This document shows positions 29,683 to 36,376 of a stretch of DNA of 36,376 nt, piece after piece. The stretch spans positions 1 to 36,376 of IMG/VR virus record IMGVR_UViG_3300036759_000183; one strand, 5' to 3'. The DNA comes from a virus. The notes beneath the pieces were generated by a model, which was not told the origin of the DNA, did no database searches, and saw only the letters and a program-made list of their open reading frames with translations. Position numbers and translations under genes: made by a program. Position 1 is the stretch's first letter, and every line of letters begins with the position of its first letter.

Positions 29683-29706
29683 GTAATTACTGGTATAATT
29701 ATGCTA
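29683..29706 (+). promoter_or_regulatory. extended -10 promoter giving a leaderless transcript
   Basis: TGGTATAAT (29691-29699) is a perfect extended -10. Transcription would begin near 29705-29707, at the ATG of the next gene, so the mRNA would be leaderless. GTAATTAC (29683-29690) is a palindrome, and GTAATT recurs just upstream, a possible operator. Confidence 0.55.
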
Positions 29707-30002
29707 TGCCGCCCAAGCCTGGAACTCCCAAGCGCCCACATGGCGCCGGATCGTTAGTTCGCCGTCCAAACAACCGATGGAAGCTGCATTATCAGAAGGA
29801 AAACGGCGAATACCACACCGAGACGATCACAGCCGAAACGCAAGAGCATGCCGAACGCGAACTTTTTCTCCGTACACTTCCACGGCGGCGCCGCTTGCTT
29901 GCGCGCGGCCGCGTCGATACTCAACAGCAATGGCAGGAATTGCTGCGCGAGCTGATGCACACCGCCGAGGCAGCGCTCGCCGATGCGGAGAAGAATGTAT
30001 GA
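29706..30002 (+). CDS. stand-alone integrase arm-binding-like protein
   Basis: A 98-residue basic protein. GAGSLVRRPNNRWKLHYQKE, TITAETQEHAERELFL parallels the N-terminal domain of the integrase just downstream (GDGTVRETKTGWQCEYRRQ, YPAKNREELL), a three-strand arm-type DNA-binding domain. It overlaps the integrase start as ATGA. It may compete for or help bind the arm sites around attP. The relation is by eye. Confidence 0.6.
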   Translation: MPPKPGTPKRPHGAGSLVRRPNNRWKLHYQKENGEYHTETITAETQEHAERELFLRTLPRRRRLLARGRVDTQQQWQELLRELMHTAEAALADAEKNV

Positions 30003-31186
30003 GCAGGCCCAAGCGCTCGCACGGCGACGGCACGGTCCGCGAAACCAAAACCGGCTGGCAGTGCGAATACCGGCGACAATGCCAAACCTTTTCCAAGAGG
30101 GACTATCCCGCTAAGAATCGCGAGGAGCTTTTACGAAACCGCGCCTTCCGCAAAACATACCAGCAATGGCGCGACGAACTGGACGCGAAGGCGGAGCGCG
30201 GTCCAGTTGTTACCATGAGCCAGCTCTTTGACAAATACCTGGCGCAGCTTCTAATCAACAAGCGCAGTGTATACATCGAGCAATTGCGCGTGGAGAAATA
30301 CCTCCGTCCGCGCCTCGGGCATTTGGACGGCTCGAAATTCAACTTGCAGCATGTGGGCGATTACGTTATGGGCCGCAAGCAGGAAAAGACCCGGACCGGC
30401 GAATACACGAGCAATGGAACGATCAACCGGGAACTGTCGATTATCACCAGTTCACTACGCCTGCTGTGGCCGGAGCCGCGCCTTCTGTTTATCAAAAAGT
30501 TGGACGAGTCCGACCGCATCCGGCAGGGCATCGTCGGCATGGAAGATTATCAACTTCTCCTGCGCGAACTGGAGGACTACCAAAAGCCGGTCTGGTGTTT
30601 CAGTTATTACACTGGCGTCCGCCGGGGCCAGCTACTCAAGCTGCGACGGGAATGGACCAAGGACTGGGAGACGACGGGGATCCTTGAAGTACCGGGCTGG
30701 TTTCAAGGCGAGCGTATGACGAAGAATGGTAAACCGCATCCTGTGCCGATCTATTCCCAGGCGATGCGGGAAATGCTGAAATGGGCGCTCCAGATTGGCG
30801 ACCCGGCTTGTCCCTATCTGTTCCAGCGCGGAGGAAAGCGCATCAGCAAATCTACATTTAGCCACGCCTTTAAACGTGTCGCCCGGCGCGTCGGCCGCGA
30901 CTGGATAGTATTCCATGATTTACGCCGCACCGCCGTAACCAATATGGATGAGGCCGGAATTCCGCCTAAAGAAGCTATGGCCGTCGCAGGCATGCTCACC
31001 ATGAGCATCTATGAGCGTTACAACATTCGTACCTCTGCCACGGCCAGAAAGAGCGTCCGGGCTACTGGAGAGCAGATGGCGCCGTGGCATGAAAAAAATT
31101 TTTCGGGCGCGGATTACGAGAAGATTACGAGACAGAATCCGGCGCCACTCGCGCCAGGATTGGACGATGGCACCAAACCTAACTAA
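29999..31186 (+). CDS. int: tyrosine recombinase (phage integrase)
   Basis: A 395-residue integrase. Arm-binding domain about 8-55, core-binding about 70-165, catalytic about 175-345. Catalytic residues: R208 in TGVRRGQ, a lysine in the beta hairpin near 242-245, H306 and R309 in FHDLRR, and Y341 in YERYNI. The second conserved His (usually AGH) is Met332 here (VAGMLTMS). The start overlaps the preceding stop. It integrates the genome at attP (31200-31265) into a tRNA-Leu gene. The 3' end of the gene contains a paired arm site. Confidence 0.93.
   Translation: MSRPKRSHGDGTVRETKTGWQCEYRRQCQTFSKRDYPAKNREELLRNRAFRKTYQQWRDELDAKAERGPVVTMSQLFDKYLAQLLINKRSVYIEQLRVEKYLRPRLGHLDGSKFNLQHVGDYVMGRKQEKTRTGEYTSNGTINRELSIITSSLRLLWPEPRLLFIKKLDESDRIRQGIVGMEDYQLLLRELEDYQKPVWCFSYYTGVRRGQLLKLRREWTKDWETTGILEVPGWFQGERMTKNGKPHPVPIYSQAMREMLKWALQIGDPACPYLFQRGGKRISKSTFSHAFKRVARRVGRDWIVFHDLRRTAVTNMDEAGIPPKEAMAVAGMLTMSIYERYNIRTSATARKSVRATGEQMAPWHEKNFSGADYEKITRQNPAPLAPGLDDGTKPN
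31111..31133. repeat. attP arm site, left pair
   Basis: Two tandem copies of GATTACGAGA with an 11-base period lie inside the 3' end of int. The same 23-base block recurs exactly at 31349-31371, on the other side of the tRNA-derived core. Spacing and symmetry suit integrase arm-type sites. Confidence 0.75.
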
Positions 31187-31199
31187 AGAAAGGAGTTGT

Positions 31200-31265
31200 T
31201 GGTGCGGATGGGGAGACTTGAACTCCCACGCCCATTACAGGCGCTGGAACCTAAATCCAGTGTCT
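31200..31265 (-). other. attP: attP core: 3' part of tRNA-Leu(UAG)
   Basis: Read on the minus strand this gives an anticodon arm CTGGA TTTAGGT TCCAG (anticodon UAG), a long class II variable arm, a T arm GGGAG TTCAAGT CTCCC, the acceptor strand and the encoded CCA end. The 5' acceptor and D arm are missing, so it is not a functional tRNA. Position 14 bases after int and the flanking repeats identify it as the attachment site; integration would restore the host gene. Confidence 0.9.
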
Positions 31266-31348
31266 ATGTGTTTCCCTAGGATCGAATACAGCCTAAGTGC
31301 TTGATATTTTGTTTGGCTGATTGCACAGAAACACACAACTGTATACAC

Positions 31349-31371
31349 GGATTACGAGAAGATTACGAGAC
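31349..31371. repeat. attP arm site, right pair
   Basis: An exact second copy of the 23-base block at 31111-31133, again two tandem GATTACGAGA units. The two blocks flank the attP core at 66 and 83 bases, like P and P' arms. Confidence 0.75.
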
Positions 31372-31414
31372 GCCGATTTGCATCCCGATTCATTCCGCAG
31401 TAAAACACAACTTC

Positions 31415-31660
31415 ATGACCGCGCTTCGCTCCGACTCATCCCTCACCCGCAAAACCTCCGTCCTTGTCCAATCCAAGCCGCTGGTCGTGACGCTCCACGA
31501 CCGCTATCTGGAGATCCGGCGCGCCGGCGCGCGAGAGGCCTTCTCTGTGAGCTACGAGGGGCTGTATTTGCACGCGGCGCAGCGGGCGGCCGAGAAGATC
31601 CGGGCCGAGCGACAAGCCCAACGCAGAGCGGGAAAAGCGCGTAAGGAGCGTGCGGCGTGA
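31415..31660 (+). CDS. small basic hypothetical protein
   Basis: An 81-residue protein: VLVQSKPLVVTLHDRYLEIR, then a very basic Ala/Arg helix (AAEKIRAERQAQRRAGKARK). The beta hairpin plus basic tail suggests nucleic-acid binding. The start at 31415 was chosen just before the conserved part. The stop overlaps the next GTG start (GTGA). Confidence 0.55.
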   Translation: MTALRSDSSLTRKTSVLVQSKPLVVTLHDRYLEIRRAGAREAFSVSYEGLYLHAAQRAAEKIRAERQAQRRAGKARKERAA

Positions 31661-31911
31661 GCAGGAAAGACCCACGGACACGCGAAGAGTGGCAACTGGC
31701 TGTCGATGCAGCCTGCGCCTTGCGGCTGATTGCCGATTGCAAGATGTATGGGCTCATTGCGGGTGGTCCGACGATCGACGTCGGGCGTTGCGACGACATT
31801 CTCGATCGCGGCAAAGCGCACGGTATTCATCCCTCCAAGCCACAGGCAGATCTTGCCATCGCGATCATCGCCGCTATCAATGAAGAAGCTGCGGAGAAAG
31901 TCGAAACCTGA
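31657..31911 (+). CDS. small helical hypothetical protein
   Basis: An 84-residue protein from a GTG that overlaps the preceding stop. It has mixed helices (REEWQLAVDAACALRLIADC, KPQADLAIAIIAAINEEAAE) with a Gly-rich loop (GLIAGGPTIDVGRC). The end overlaps the next ATG (TGATG). Part of the late-early operon of small genes; no family is recognised. Confidence 0.55.
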   Translation: MSRKDPRTREEWQLAVDAACALRLIADCKMYGLIAGGPTIDVGRCDDILDRGKAHGIHPSKPQADLAIAIIAAINEEAAEKVET

Positions 31912-32162
31912 TGCAAACCAAACTTCTCCGTTGCGACGTCTGCGGGATCACGCACGAAGGACCGGCCGAAGATTGGTACGCGCTGCATTTCGGAGTTTCG
32001 TCGCCCTGCGTGCTGGTCGAGCCGAGTGAAACTGACTCGCAGCGGCTGGGCGAAAAGCACGCCTGCAGCCGGAAATGCCTGATCAAGCTGGTCGTCGATT
32101 GGGCCGATAGCTGGCGCGCGAAGCGGGAGAAGGAGGCAAAGATATGCGTCGAAATGAATTGA
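31911..32162 (+). CDS. small zinc-binding hypothetical protein
   Basis: An 83-residue protein with CDVCG near the N-terminus and HACSRKCL in the second half, a likely four-ligand zinc site. The pattern (rCDvCg...HaCSrkCl) recurs in phage early genes without known role. It overlaps the following gene by 19 bases. Confidence 0.6.
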   Translation: MQTKLLRCDVCGITHEGPAEDWYALHFGVSSPCVLVEPSETDSQRLGEKHACSRKCLIKLVVDWADSWRAKREKEAKICVEMN

Positions 32163-32491
32163 CGGCCGCAAGTCCGGTCGAAAAACGGGAAGCGACCTTC
32201 ACGCCGGGTCCGTGGGCCGTCGTTGCTGATACCGATAGCGGCTGCCTGATTGGTGAGACAGAATTCTGGTTTATCGTGGCACCGGAATCGGGCATTGCTT
32301 CGGATGAGCAAGATGACGCGAACGCGCGCCTGATTGCCGCGGCGCCGGAGCTATACGAGGCGCTGCGTTTCGTTGAAGCGATTACCACTGAAGAATTGTC
32401 GTTCGCGAAGGTAGGAACCGGCGCGGAAGTTGCTCTGCGCCATGCGAACCGCAAAGCCAGAGAGGCGCTGGCGAAAGCGGAGGGCCGATGA
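32144..32491 (+). CDS. conserved phage protein (FTPGPW / ANARLIAAAPELYEAL)
   Basis: A 115-residue protein. FTPGPWAVVADTDSGCLIG and DDANARLIAAAPELYEALRF are hallmarks of a family found widely in phages of Proteobacteria and others and still without a function. The C-terminal helix is charged. It overlaps the next gene as ATGA. Confidence 0.8.
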   Translation: MRRNELTAASPVEKREATFTPGPWAVVADTDSGCLIGETEFWFIVAPESGIASDEQDDANARLIAAAPELYEALRFVEAITTEELSFAKVGTGAEVALRHANRKAREALAKAEGR

Positions 32492-32829
32492 GCGACGTAG
32501 ACCAACTGATGGACTTTGCTCGGCGCGGCCTGGCCGCGCAGCAGGCTGCGGACGACGTCATTTCGGAGGCAGAAGGCAGGCGCGAGGAACAAAGCGGTAG
32601 GAAAGGAGGGTGCGAGTCTTCGGAGCAAACTTCGCGCTTGCTTGCGCTCGAAGACCGCGTATTCGATCTGCTCTGGCGCGCTGCGAAAGAGATCCGGCCG
32701 TGCAAGGCCTGCGGCGTCACCCTCTACTTCATCGAGCATGCCAGCGGTAAGATCGCGCCGTACACGGCGGATGCGGTGAATCACTTCGCGAATTGCCCGG
32801 AAGCGAAGCAGTTTCGGAGGAAGGCGTGA
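32488..32829 (+). CDS. zinc-ribbon hypothetical protein
   Basis: A 113-residue protein. A helical N-terminal half (LMDFARRGLAAQQAADDVIS) is followed by PCKACGVTLYFIEHASGKIA and HFANCPEA, giving a C-x2-C...H...C zinc site. The last residues overlap the methyltransferase start. Function is unknown; DNA or protein binding is likely. Confidence 0.6.
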   Translation: MSDVDQLMDFARRGLAAQQAADDVISEAEGRREEQSGRKGGCESSEQTSRLLALEDRVFDLLWRAAKEIRPCKACGVTLYFIEHASGKIAPYTADAVNHFANCPEAKQFRRKA

Positions 32830-33869
32830 AGGCACTCAAAGCGCCCTTCCCTTGGTTTGGTGGCAAGGCGCGAGTTGCGCATCTCATCTGGGAACGTTTC
32901 GGTGACGTTCCGAATTATGTCGAACCCTTCGCCGGCAGCCTGGCTGTTTTGCTCTCGCGACCAGGTGGCCCGGGCCGCAATGAAACGGTCAACGACAAAG
33001 ACTGCTACCTTGCCAATTTCTGGCGGGCTCTTCAGTATGATCCCGAAACTCTTGCGCACCATGCTGACTGGCCGGTAAATGAGGCCGATCTACATGCGCG
33101 TCATCGCTGGCTCGTTGCGCAGTCGGAATTCCGCGAGCGGATGATCGGGGATCCGGAATTTTTTGACGCAAAGATCGCGGGCTGGTGGGTTTGGGGCGTT
33201 TCGCTATGGATTGGATCCGGCTGGTGTGTGCGTCCGGACTGGACTGGACGAAGTTCTTGTGAGCGATCGCATCGCGGAATCCATGCAGAAAACTGGTGGA
33301 AGCGTCCAAATTTGAAGCGTGGAGGCTGCGGAATTCATCGAGCGGCCAAGCTGCCCTTGCAAAAGCCGGATATCAGCGGCGACGGCGGGGCAAGCGGTCG
33401 CGGCATCCATGCCCTCTACGCGTCGGATATTCACAGCTATTTCATGGCATTGGCAGCGAGGCTCCGACGAACGCGCGTCTGTTGTGGCGACTGGTTGCGA
33501 GTTCTAGGTCCGTCCCCGACGACAAAGATCGGACTTACAGGTATTTTTCTGGATCCGCCCTATTCGGCCGATCGACAAGACTGTTACGCCGAAGAGGATC
33601 GCCACATTGCAGCGGATGTTCGGAATTGGGCGATCGTCCACGGTTCGGACCCAATGCTACGGATTGCACTCTGCGGCTACGAAGGCGAGCACGAAATGCC
33701 GGTGAATTGGCAATGTGTTGCATGGCGAGCGAACGGCGGCTACGCGAACCAGCAAAGTGGCGAAACGCGGGGGCGTACGAATGCCGCCCGTGAGCGCATC
33801 TGGTTCAGCCCGCACTGCCGGCAGATTGGGCTGTTTGAGTGGGCAGACCTGGCTTCGGTCTCAGCTTGA
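32826..33869 (+). CDS. DNA adenine methyltransferase, D12 (Dam) class
   Basis: A 347-residue N6-adenine methyltransferase. Motifs: FPWFGGK (8-14) with VEPFAGSLAVLL (motif I region, 32-43), and the catalytic FLDPPYSAD with DPPY (243-246). It transfers a methyl group from SAM to adenine and would protect phage DNA from restriction or mark it. The start is a GTG overlapping the preceding stop. The target-recognition segment between the motifs is unusual in Trp and Cys content. No partner nuclease is visible. Confidence 0.92.
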   Translation: MKALKAPFPWFGGKARVAHLIWERFGDVPNYVEPFAGSLAVLLSRPGGPGRNETVNDKDCYLANFWRALQYDPETLAHHADWPVNEADLHARHRWLVAQSEFRERMIGDPEFFDAKIAGWWVWGVSLWIGSGWCVRPDWTGRSSCERSHRGIHAENWWKRPNLKRGGCGIHRAAKLPLQKPDISGDGGASGRGIHALYASDIHSYFMALAARLRRTRVCCGDWLRVLGPSPTTKIGLTGIFLDPPYSADRQDCYAEEDRHIAADVRNWAIVHGSDPMLRIALCGYEGEHEMPVNWQCVAWRANGGYANQQSGETRGRTNAARERIWFSPHCRQIGLFEWADLASVSA

Positions 33870-33879
33870 GGAAATCCGT

Positions 33880-34890
33880 ATGGCGTATCCCCATCGTCCC
33901 GCTTTCCAGTTCTACAACGGCGATTGGTTCAAGGATCCGCGGGTGCGCATGTGCAAGCCGGCGACGCGGGGCATCTGGTTCGACTTGATCTGCGCCATGG
34001 AGGAGCTTGCGGACGAGGGCTCAATCACTGGAACGATTCTGGAACTGGCCCGCATTTGCGCCGCGACGCCCGAAGAAGTCCGCTCGGCAATCGATGAACT
34101 AAACGAGAAGAAAACAGCCGACGTAACGGAGCGTAACGGCAAAATAACGCTCGTTTGCCGCCGCATTCAGCGTGAAGCTCGAACTGCGCAAGATAATGCA
34201 AACAGGCAACATAGATGGCGGGAACGGAAGCGCACGACGGAACAGGCAACTCCCGTAACGCCTGTGTTACGCGAGAATAACGCTCCTTCTTCATCTTCTA
34301 CTTCGGTATATACAGCAGCAGCTTCGGCTGCTGCTGCTAGCGCGCGCGAGGAGCGCTCTCCGCAGGCCGTGCAACCCGCGGCGCAGGGGCAAGCAGCCGC
34401 CGCAGCCGCCGGGGCGTCGCGTTTCGCGCAAAATTTCCCGAAAACGGAGAGGCTCGTCCGCGAGGCATTCCCCGGAACCGACAGCGAGCTGGTCCGGCAG
34501 ATCGTCGAACGCGCCCGCCAGGTGAAACCGGACGCCGATGACGGCGAAATCTCGGACGCGGTGCTCGCCACGCACAAGGGCAAACTGCAGCGATCCGCTG
34601 CACTTTGGCGCGAGACGGTGCCGGCGTATCTCGAAACGCGCTGTCGCGGGCAACCCGCCGGCCTGGTGAACGGCACTGGTCCGCCGGATCGCGCAGGCGA
34701 AGTGTGCCCGGAGTGCGGCGGAACGGGCGAAATTTTCAACCCGGAATGCGAGCAGGTGCCGAATTCGGTCTGGCTCGATTGGCCGCCTGAGCGGCAGTTC
34801 TTACCCTGTCCGCGTTGCCGCGGTGCGCCGCGCAAACCGCCGCGCCAGGCTGAAAATCCGAGTGCGCTTCTGGAGGCGAAGCATGGCTGA
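33880..34890 (+). CDS. replication initiator-like protein (DUF1376/YdaU-type)
   Basis: A 336-residue protein. The N-terminus FQFYNGDWFKDPRVRMCKPA, TRGIWFDLICAMEELADEGS is the typical winged-helix start of phage replication proteins of the DUF1376 group. A Ser/Ala-rich linker (about 140-180, with long Ala runs) leads to a helical domain and a C-terminal zinc-ribbon (CPECGGTGEIF ... CPRCRG) like that of DnaJ-type ribbons. GAGGA precedes the ATG at 33880. It may load a host helicase. Confidence 0.72.
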   Translation: MAYPHRPAFQFYNGDWFKDPRVRMCKPATRGIWFDLICAMEELADEGSITGTILELARICAATPEEVRSAIDELNEKKTADVTERNGKITLVCRRIQREARTAQDNANRQHRWRERKRTTEQATPVTPVLRENNAPSSSSTSVYTAAASAAAASAREERSPQAVQPAAQGQAAAAAAGASRFAQNFPKTERLVREAFPGTDSELVRQIVERARQVKPDADDGEISDAVLATHKGKLQRSAALWRETVPAYLETRCRGQPAGLVNGTGPPDRAGEVCPECGGTGEIFNPECEQVPNSVWLDWPPERQFLPCPRCRGAPRKPPRQAENPSALLEAKHG

Positions 34891-35194
34891 AACGACCGAA
34901 GTGCAGGTCGATCCCGCGGCCTTGCGTCGCGCCCGCCAGCCGATGGTGGTCACGGCGAAGACTTGGCCGGCGCGCGCGAGAGCCGCAAAATTCTGCGCCT
35001 ATACCGGCCCGCTCTCTCTTTCCACGGCGATTCAAGCCGACGGCATTTCGCGAGAAGAGGCGCGCCGGAGAGTCACAGAATGGGAAGAGGCTACCGGGCA
35101 GACGTTCCGCGTGGTGGAACCGGAGAGGGTGGCGGTGAAGCCGAAGCCGGCCTCGACGGAAACGGTGGTGGCCGCCGTGGAGAAGGCCTCATGA
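34883..35194 (+). CDS. hypothetical protein after the replication gene
   Basis: A 103-residue protein overlapping the previous gene by 8 bases. The N-terminal part is basic (PAALRRARQPMVVTAKTWPA); the centre has IQADGISREEARRRVTEWEE, resembling a small helix-turn-helix. It ends with a flexible PKPKPASTE tail. Function is unknown. Confidence 0.5.
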   Translation: MAETTEVQVDPAALRRARQPMVVTAKTWPARARAAKFCAYTGPLSLSTAIQADGISREEARRRVTEWEEATGQTFRVVEPERVAVKPKPASTETVVAAVEKAS

Positions 35195-35460
35195 CCGAGC
35201 CATTGTTGTGGAAGCTTCTGGGTCTCGCCTGCAGCTTCGTATTGGGCTACTTGATTTCTACAGCGGTTTTCTGCGTCGTGCGCCTAGTGTGCCTCTGGAA
35301 CGAGATCGAAGTTGGAGTAAAAGACCTTCGAGTCGAAAGCAGGGTTATCGAAGGCCAAATCAGAAGCATACAGGCCGAGATCCAAGCCTTACGATGTGAT
35401 CTCGCCGATACCTCCGAACGATTGGGGCCTGAGGCTCCGCGAAAGGCGTGGCTGCAATGA
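35191..35460 (+). CDS. membrane-anchored coiled-coil protein
   Basis: An 89-residue protein whose ATG overlaps the preceding stop (ATGA). One membrane helix (about 6-33; LLGLACSFVLGYLISTAVFC) is followed by a coiled coil (IEGQIRSIQAEIQALRCDLA). It is the last clear gene before the CRISPR trailer. It repeats the build of the proteins at 3112-3330 and 22505-22738. Confidence 0.65.
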   Translation: MTEPLLWKLLGLACSFVLGYLISTAVFCVVRLVCLWNEIEVGVKDLRVESRVIEGQIRSIQAEIQALRCDLADTSERLGPEAPRKAWLQ

Positions 35461-35648
35461 CGACGCCCGCTCTGCGCACTGCGTTCGTCCACTGCCGGCG
35501 CGTGAACGGCTCGATCGGCTCGTGTCCGGCGGGCGACGGACTGAACAGGGACTTGCAACCGATACTGGATTCAGAACTTGAGAGTTCGAGATCTTGTCTC
35601 AGTTGTTCTCCCACTGAGCGGGGCTTTGCAACCTTTCGTTCTCATTGA
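35457..35648 (+). CDS. possible small gene running into the CRISPR trailer
   Basis: A 63-codon frame whose ATG overlaps the preceding stop (ATGA). It reads MTTPALRTAFVHCRRVNGSI, then PAGDGLNRDLQPILDSELES, and then continues into the first, degenerate repeat. The first 40 residues may be a real C-terminally replaced protein; the rest is repeat-encoded. It could equally be non-coding trailer. Confidence 0.3.
   Translation: MTTPALRTAFVHCRRVNGSIGSCPAGDGLNRDLQPILDSELESSRSCLSCSPTERGFATFRSH
35523..35559 (-). repeat. eroded CRISPR repeat remnant beyond the array
   Basis: ACTGAACAGGGACTTGCAAC (35540-35559) matches 17 of 20 bases of the repeat end. It is exactly 36 bases, one spacer length, from the degenerate repeat at 35596. 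The other half is no longer recognisable. This fits gradual decay at the trailer end. Confidence 0.5.
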
Positions 35649-36376
35649 ACTCCTCGCAGCGATTTTGGTCTCAGTTCTTTTCCCACTGAGCAGGGCTTTG
35701 CAACCAATTTGGATCAGGGTGGATTTCTGTTTACTGCTCAGTCTCAGTTCTTTTCCCACTGAGCAGGGCTTTGCAACCGTGGACAAGCGCAAACAGCTTT
35801 GGTTCATCGGGAGTCTCAGTTCTTTTCCCACTGAGCAGGGCTTTGCAACCCACTTCAAAGACATTGTGCACGAGAATTAGCAGTGTCTCAGTTCTTTTCC
35901 CACTGAGCAGGGCTTTGCAACCATGCGCGCCAAGCATCCCCGCATCTCGCATGTGCTGTCTCAGTTCTTTTCCCACTGAGCAGGGCTTTGCAACAGTGGC
36001 GTTTACCGCCGTGGGCGAATCGAGGATCAATGTCTCAGTTCTTTTCCCACTGAGCAGGGCTTTGCAACACGACGCGAGATGATCAAACTCGGTCGTTGAA
36101 ACGACGTCTCAGTTCTTTTCCCACTGAGCAGGGCTTTGCAACAACTTCCGGCGGCGGGTGCAGTGGGTTTTTGTACGGTCTCAGTTCTTTTCCCACTGAG
36201 CAGGGCTTTGCAACCGTGGACAAGCGCAAACAGCTTTGGTTCATCGGGAGTCTCAGTTCTTTTCCCACTGAGCAGGGCTTTGCAACGAAACCAGTGCCCG
36301 CGCTTGATAGCGGCAATCGTTCGTCTCAGTTCTTTTCCCACTGAGCAGGGCTTTGCAACCAATAAACGAGTCCCGA
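35596..36376 (-). CRISPR. CRISPR array, trailer part, continuing across the window end
   Basis: Eleven repeats start at 35596 (degenerate), 35668, 35741, 35813, 35885, 35958, 36032, 36106, 36178, 36250 and 36323. The 35596 copy differs at several positions (AGTTGTTCTCCCAC..., GAGCGGGG), as expected for the oldest, trailer-end repeat. Spacers are 35-37 nt. The spacer at 35778-35812 is repeated exactly at 36215-36249. Spacers at 36143, 36287 and 36360 equal those at 43, 336 and 409, so this block joins the left array in a circular molecule. Together there are about 16 distinct spacers. Confidence 0.98.

Noticed and set aside
28857-29741. A single 294-codon minus-strand gene
   Set aside because: The first two thirds are antisense to the excisionase-like gene and look like shadow; only the last 85 codons resemble protein and are listed alone.
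31200-31265. A functional tRNA-Leu gene
   Set aside because: The 5' acceptor strand and D arm are missing; it is the attP copy of the tRNA 3' part.

Overview
The window reads as one complete circular genome of a temperate tailed phage of about 36.1 kb (HK97-type head, long tail with a tape measure) that carries its own compact type V CRISPR system. The two ends of the window are the same CRISPR array: bases 1-114 recur at 36101-36214, and bases 336-425 recur at 36287-36376. The cut therefore falls inside the array, and the ends differ by a few spacers. The host is not proven. The sequence is moderately GC-rich, and the integration site is the 3' part of a bacterial tRNA-Leu(UAG) gene. A short repeat at tail-gene junctions looks like dispersed repeats I associate with soil phyla such as Acidobacteria; that link is inference only.

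Left arm, minus strand (3833 back to 768, then the array): a tightly coupled operon of small hypothetical genes ends in a 558-residue Cas12 effector. The array follows directly downstream on the same strand (705 down to 1, continuing at 36376 down to 35596). From memory the effector matches the Cas12m (type V-M) family along most of its length. Unlike the best-known member it keeps acidic residues at all three RuvC positions. No cas1, cas2 or cas4, and no convincing tracrRNA, is visible.

Morphogenesis block, plus strand (4094-22036): TerS, TerL, portal, Mu gpF-like protein, prohead protease, major capsid protein, head-tail connectors, tail tube, the G/GT tail chaperones with a -1 slippery site, tape measure, distal tail proteins, a fibre-like protein and a tail-hub-like protein. 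Two small paralogous minus-strand genes (8917-9306) interrupt it, and a terminator-like hairpin follows the capsid gene.

Middle and right arm: a minus-strand trio (22921-22058) encodes an RHH protein, a membrane coiled-coil protein and a secreted protein broken by one apparent frameshift. It diverges from the plus-strand early operon at a palindromic promoter (about 22978). The early genes encode zinc-ribbon proteins, a PD-(D/E)XK exonuclease, an HNH endonuclease, a coiled-coil protein and a putative annealing protein. Next come accessory genes: minus-strand membrane genes, a Panacea-type (PanA) toxin-antitoxin pair, and an RHH protein with its direct-repeat operator. The integration module (xis-like gene, stand-alone arm-domain-like gene, tyrosine integrase, attP with paired arm sites) follows. 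The final early genes (31415-35460) encode small hypotheticals, a Dam-like methyltransferase and a replication protein, and run up to the trailer end of the array.

How it fits together: on infection the early operon would supply recombination, methylation and replication functions, and the integrase would insert the genome into a tRNA-Leu gene. As a prophage it would carry a CRISPR effector and about 16 distinct spacers, plus a toxin-antitoxin pair, which suggests competition with other mobile elements. I could not recognise an endolysin, a holin with certainty, or a classical CI-type repressor.
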